A stretch of 13,563 nucleotides of DNA, from positions 1 through 13,563 of the forward strand of contig DBOG01000068.1 of the NCBI GenBank assembly GCA_002299915.1, read 5' to 3'. This DNA comes from Proteobacteria bacterium UBA652 (GTDB lineage Bacteria > Pseudomonadota > Gammaproteobacteria > Nitrosococcales > Methylophagaceae). Of the stretch, positions 13,319-13,563 are shown piece after piece. Under the pieces are notes generated by a model. The model was not told the origin of the DNA. It did no database searches and saw only the letters and a program-made list of their open reading frames with translations. Position 1 is the first letter of the stretch. The number at the start of each line of letters is the position of its first letter. A program made the position numbers and the translations under genes.

Positions 13319-13563
13319 GTGACCCGGCTTTTCCTCACTGGCAAACTGGCTGAAAATAATCTACGCCGTGTACTCGCTGATATGGCGCCGTTAGATTTTG
13401 ACTATCGCGTGCATGTGTTCGGCGTCAGTGTTGCCGCTTTAATCACGGATAAAATGCTCCTCCGTCGGCTCAAACCTGACGATCTTAATGGCATCGAACA
13501 AGTCATTTTACCCGGCCGATGCCGTGGCGATCTTGATGCACTCAATGCCCATTTTGGGGTTGA
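13319..13563 (+). CDS. DUF6513 / dihydropteroate synthase-like protein (N-terminal fragment)
   Basis: The first 81 codons of a gene that leaves the window. The sequence starts VTRLFLTGKLAENNLRRVL, then has FGVSVAALIT and VILPGRCRGDLDAL. These are the landmarks of the DUF6513 N-terminal domain, which in full-length proteins precedes a dihydropteroate-synthase-like pterin-binding domain. Such genes occur in the tetrahydromethanopterin clusters of methylotrophs and have archaeal relatives, and a role in methanopterin synthesis has been proposed but not settled. GTG at 13319 is the start: an in-frame stop lies at 13307-13309 and no other common start codon intervenes. The 4-base gap from the flavoprotein stop indicates an operon with translational coupling. 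No clear ribosome binding site is present. Confidence 0.8.
   Translation, partial: MTRLFLTGKLAENNLRRVLADMAPLDFDYRVHVFGVSVAALITDKMLLRRLKPDDLNGIEQVILPGRCRGDLDALNAHFGV

Noticed and set aside
1..13563. Defence islands, prophage genes, CRISPR, insertion sequences, tRNA/rRNA genes
   Set aside because: Nothing of these kinds was seen on either strand; nearly all the space is taken by recognised core genes.

Overview
The window looks like chromosomal core DNA from a methylotrophic gammaproteobacterium. The evidence is an OxyR with the CLRDxALxxC redox signature, an FNR with the CxxC-x5-C cluster motif, OmpW, RecF-GyrB and a cytochrome b561/YceI pair. At the right edge there is an archaeal-type flavoprotein followed by a DUF6513 protein, which in bacteria are characteristic of tetrahydromethanopterin-dependent C1 metabolism. 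A Methylophaga-like organism would fit, but that is an inference from gene content and the moderately AT-rich composition.

Layout from left to right: (1) 1-1497, minus strand, a histidine block hisB-hisH-hisA. The window starts inside hisA, and a small GC-rich inverted-repeat element sits between hisH and hisA. (2) 1602-3204, plus strand, fnr followed by ompW, with a near-consensus FNR box and stacked -10 elements between them and a good terminator after ompW. (3) 3248-3511, wreckage of a DUF4124-glutaredoxin gene. (4) 3508-6015, minus strand, oxyR then murJ. (5) 6218-9850, plus strand, recF then gyrB; recF carries two parS-like ParB-binding sequences inside its coding region. (6) 10068-11233, plus strand, cytochrome b561 and YceI, ending at a long GC-rich hairpin. 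(7) 11312-12640, minus strand, a type II NADH dehydrogenase. (8) 12754-13563, plus strand, the flavoprotein and the start of the DUF6513 gene, which runs off the window.

Most genes are well-known housekeeping, respiratory and stress functions. I do not see a defence system, prophage, CRISPR array, insertion sequence or tRNA/rRNA gene. The points most worth following are the paired parS sites in recF (which suggest the locus is near the replication origin although dnaA-dnaN are not upstream), the DUF4124-glutaredoxin pseudogene, the FNR-ompW regulatory link, two uncharacterised palindromic repeats and the C1 gene pair at the right end.
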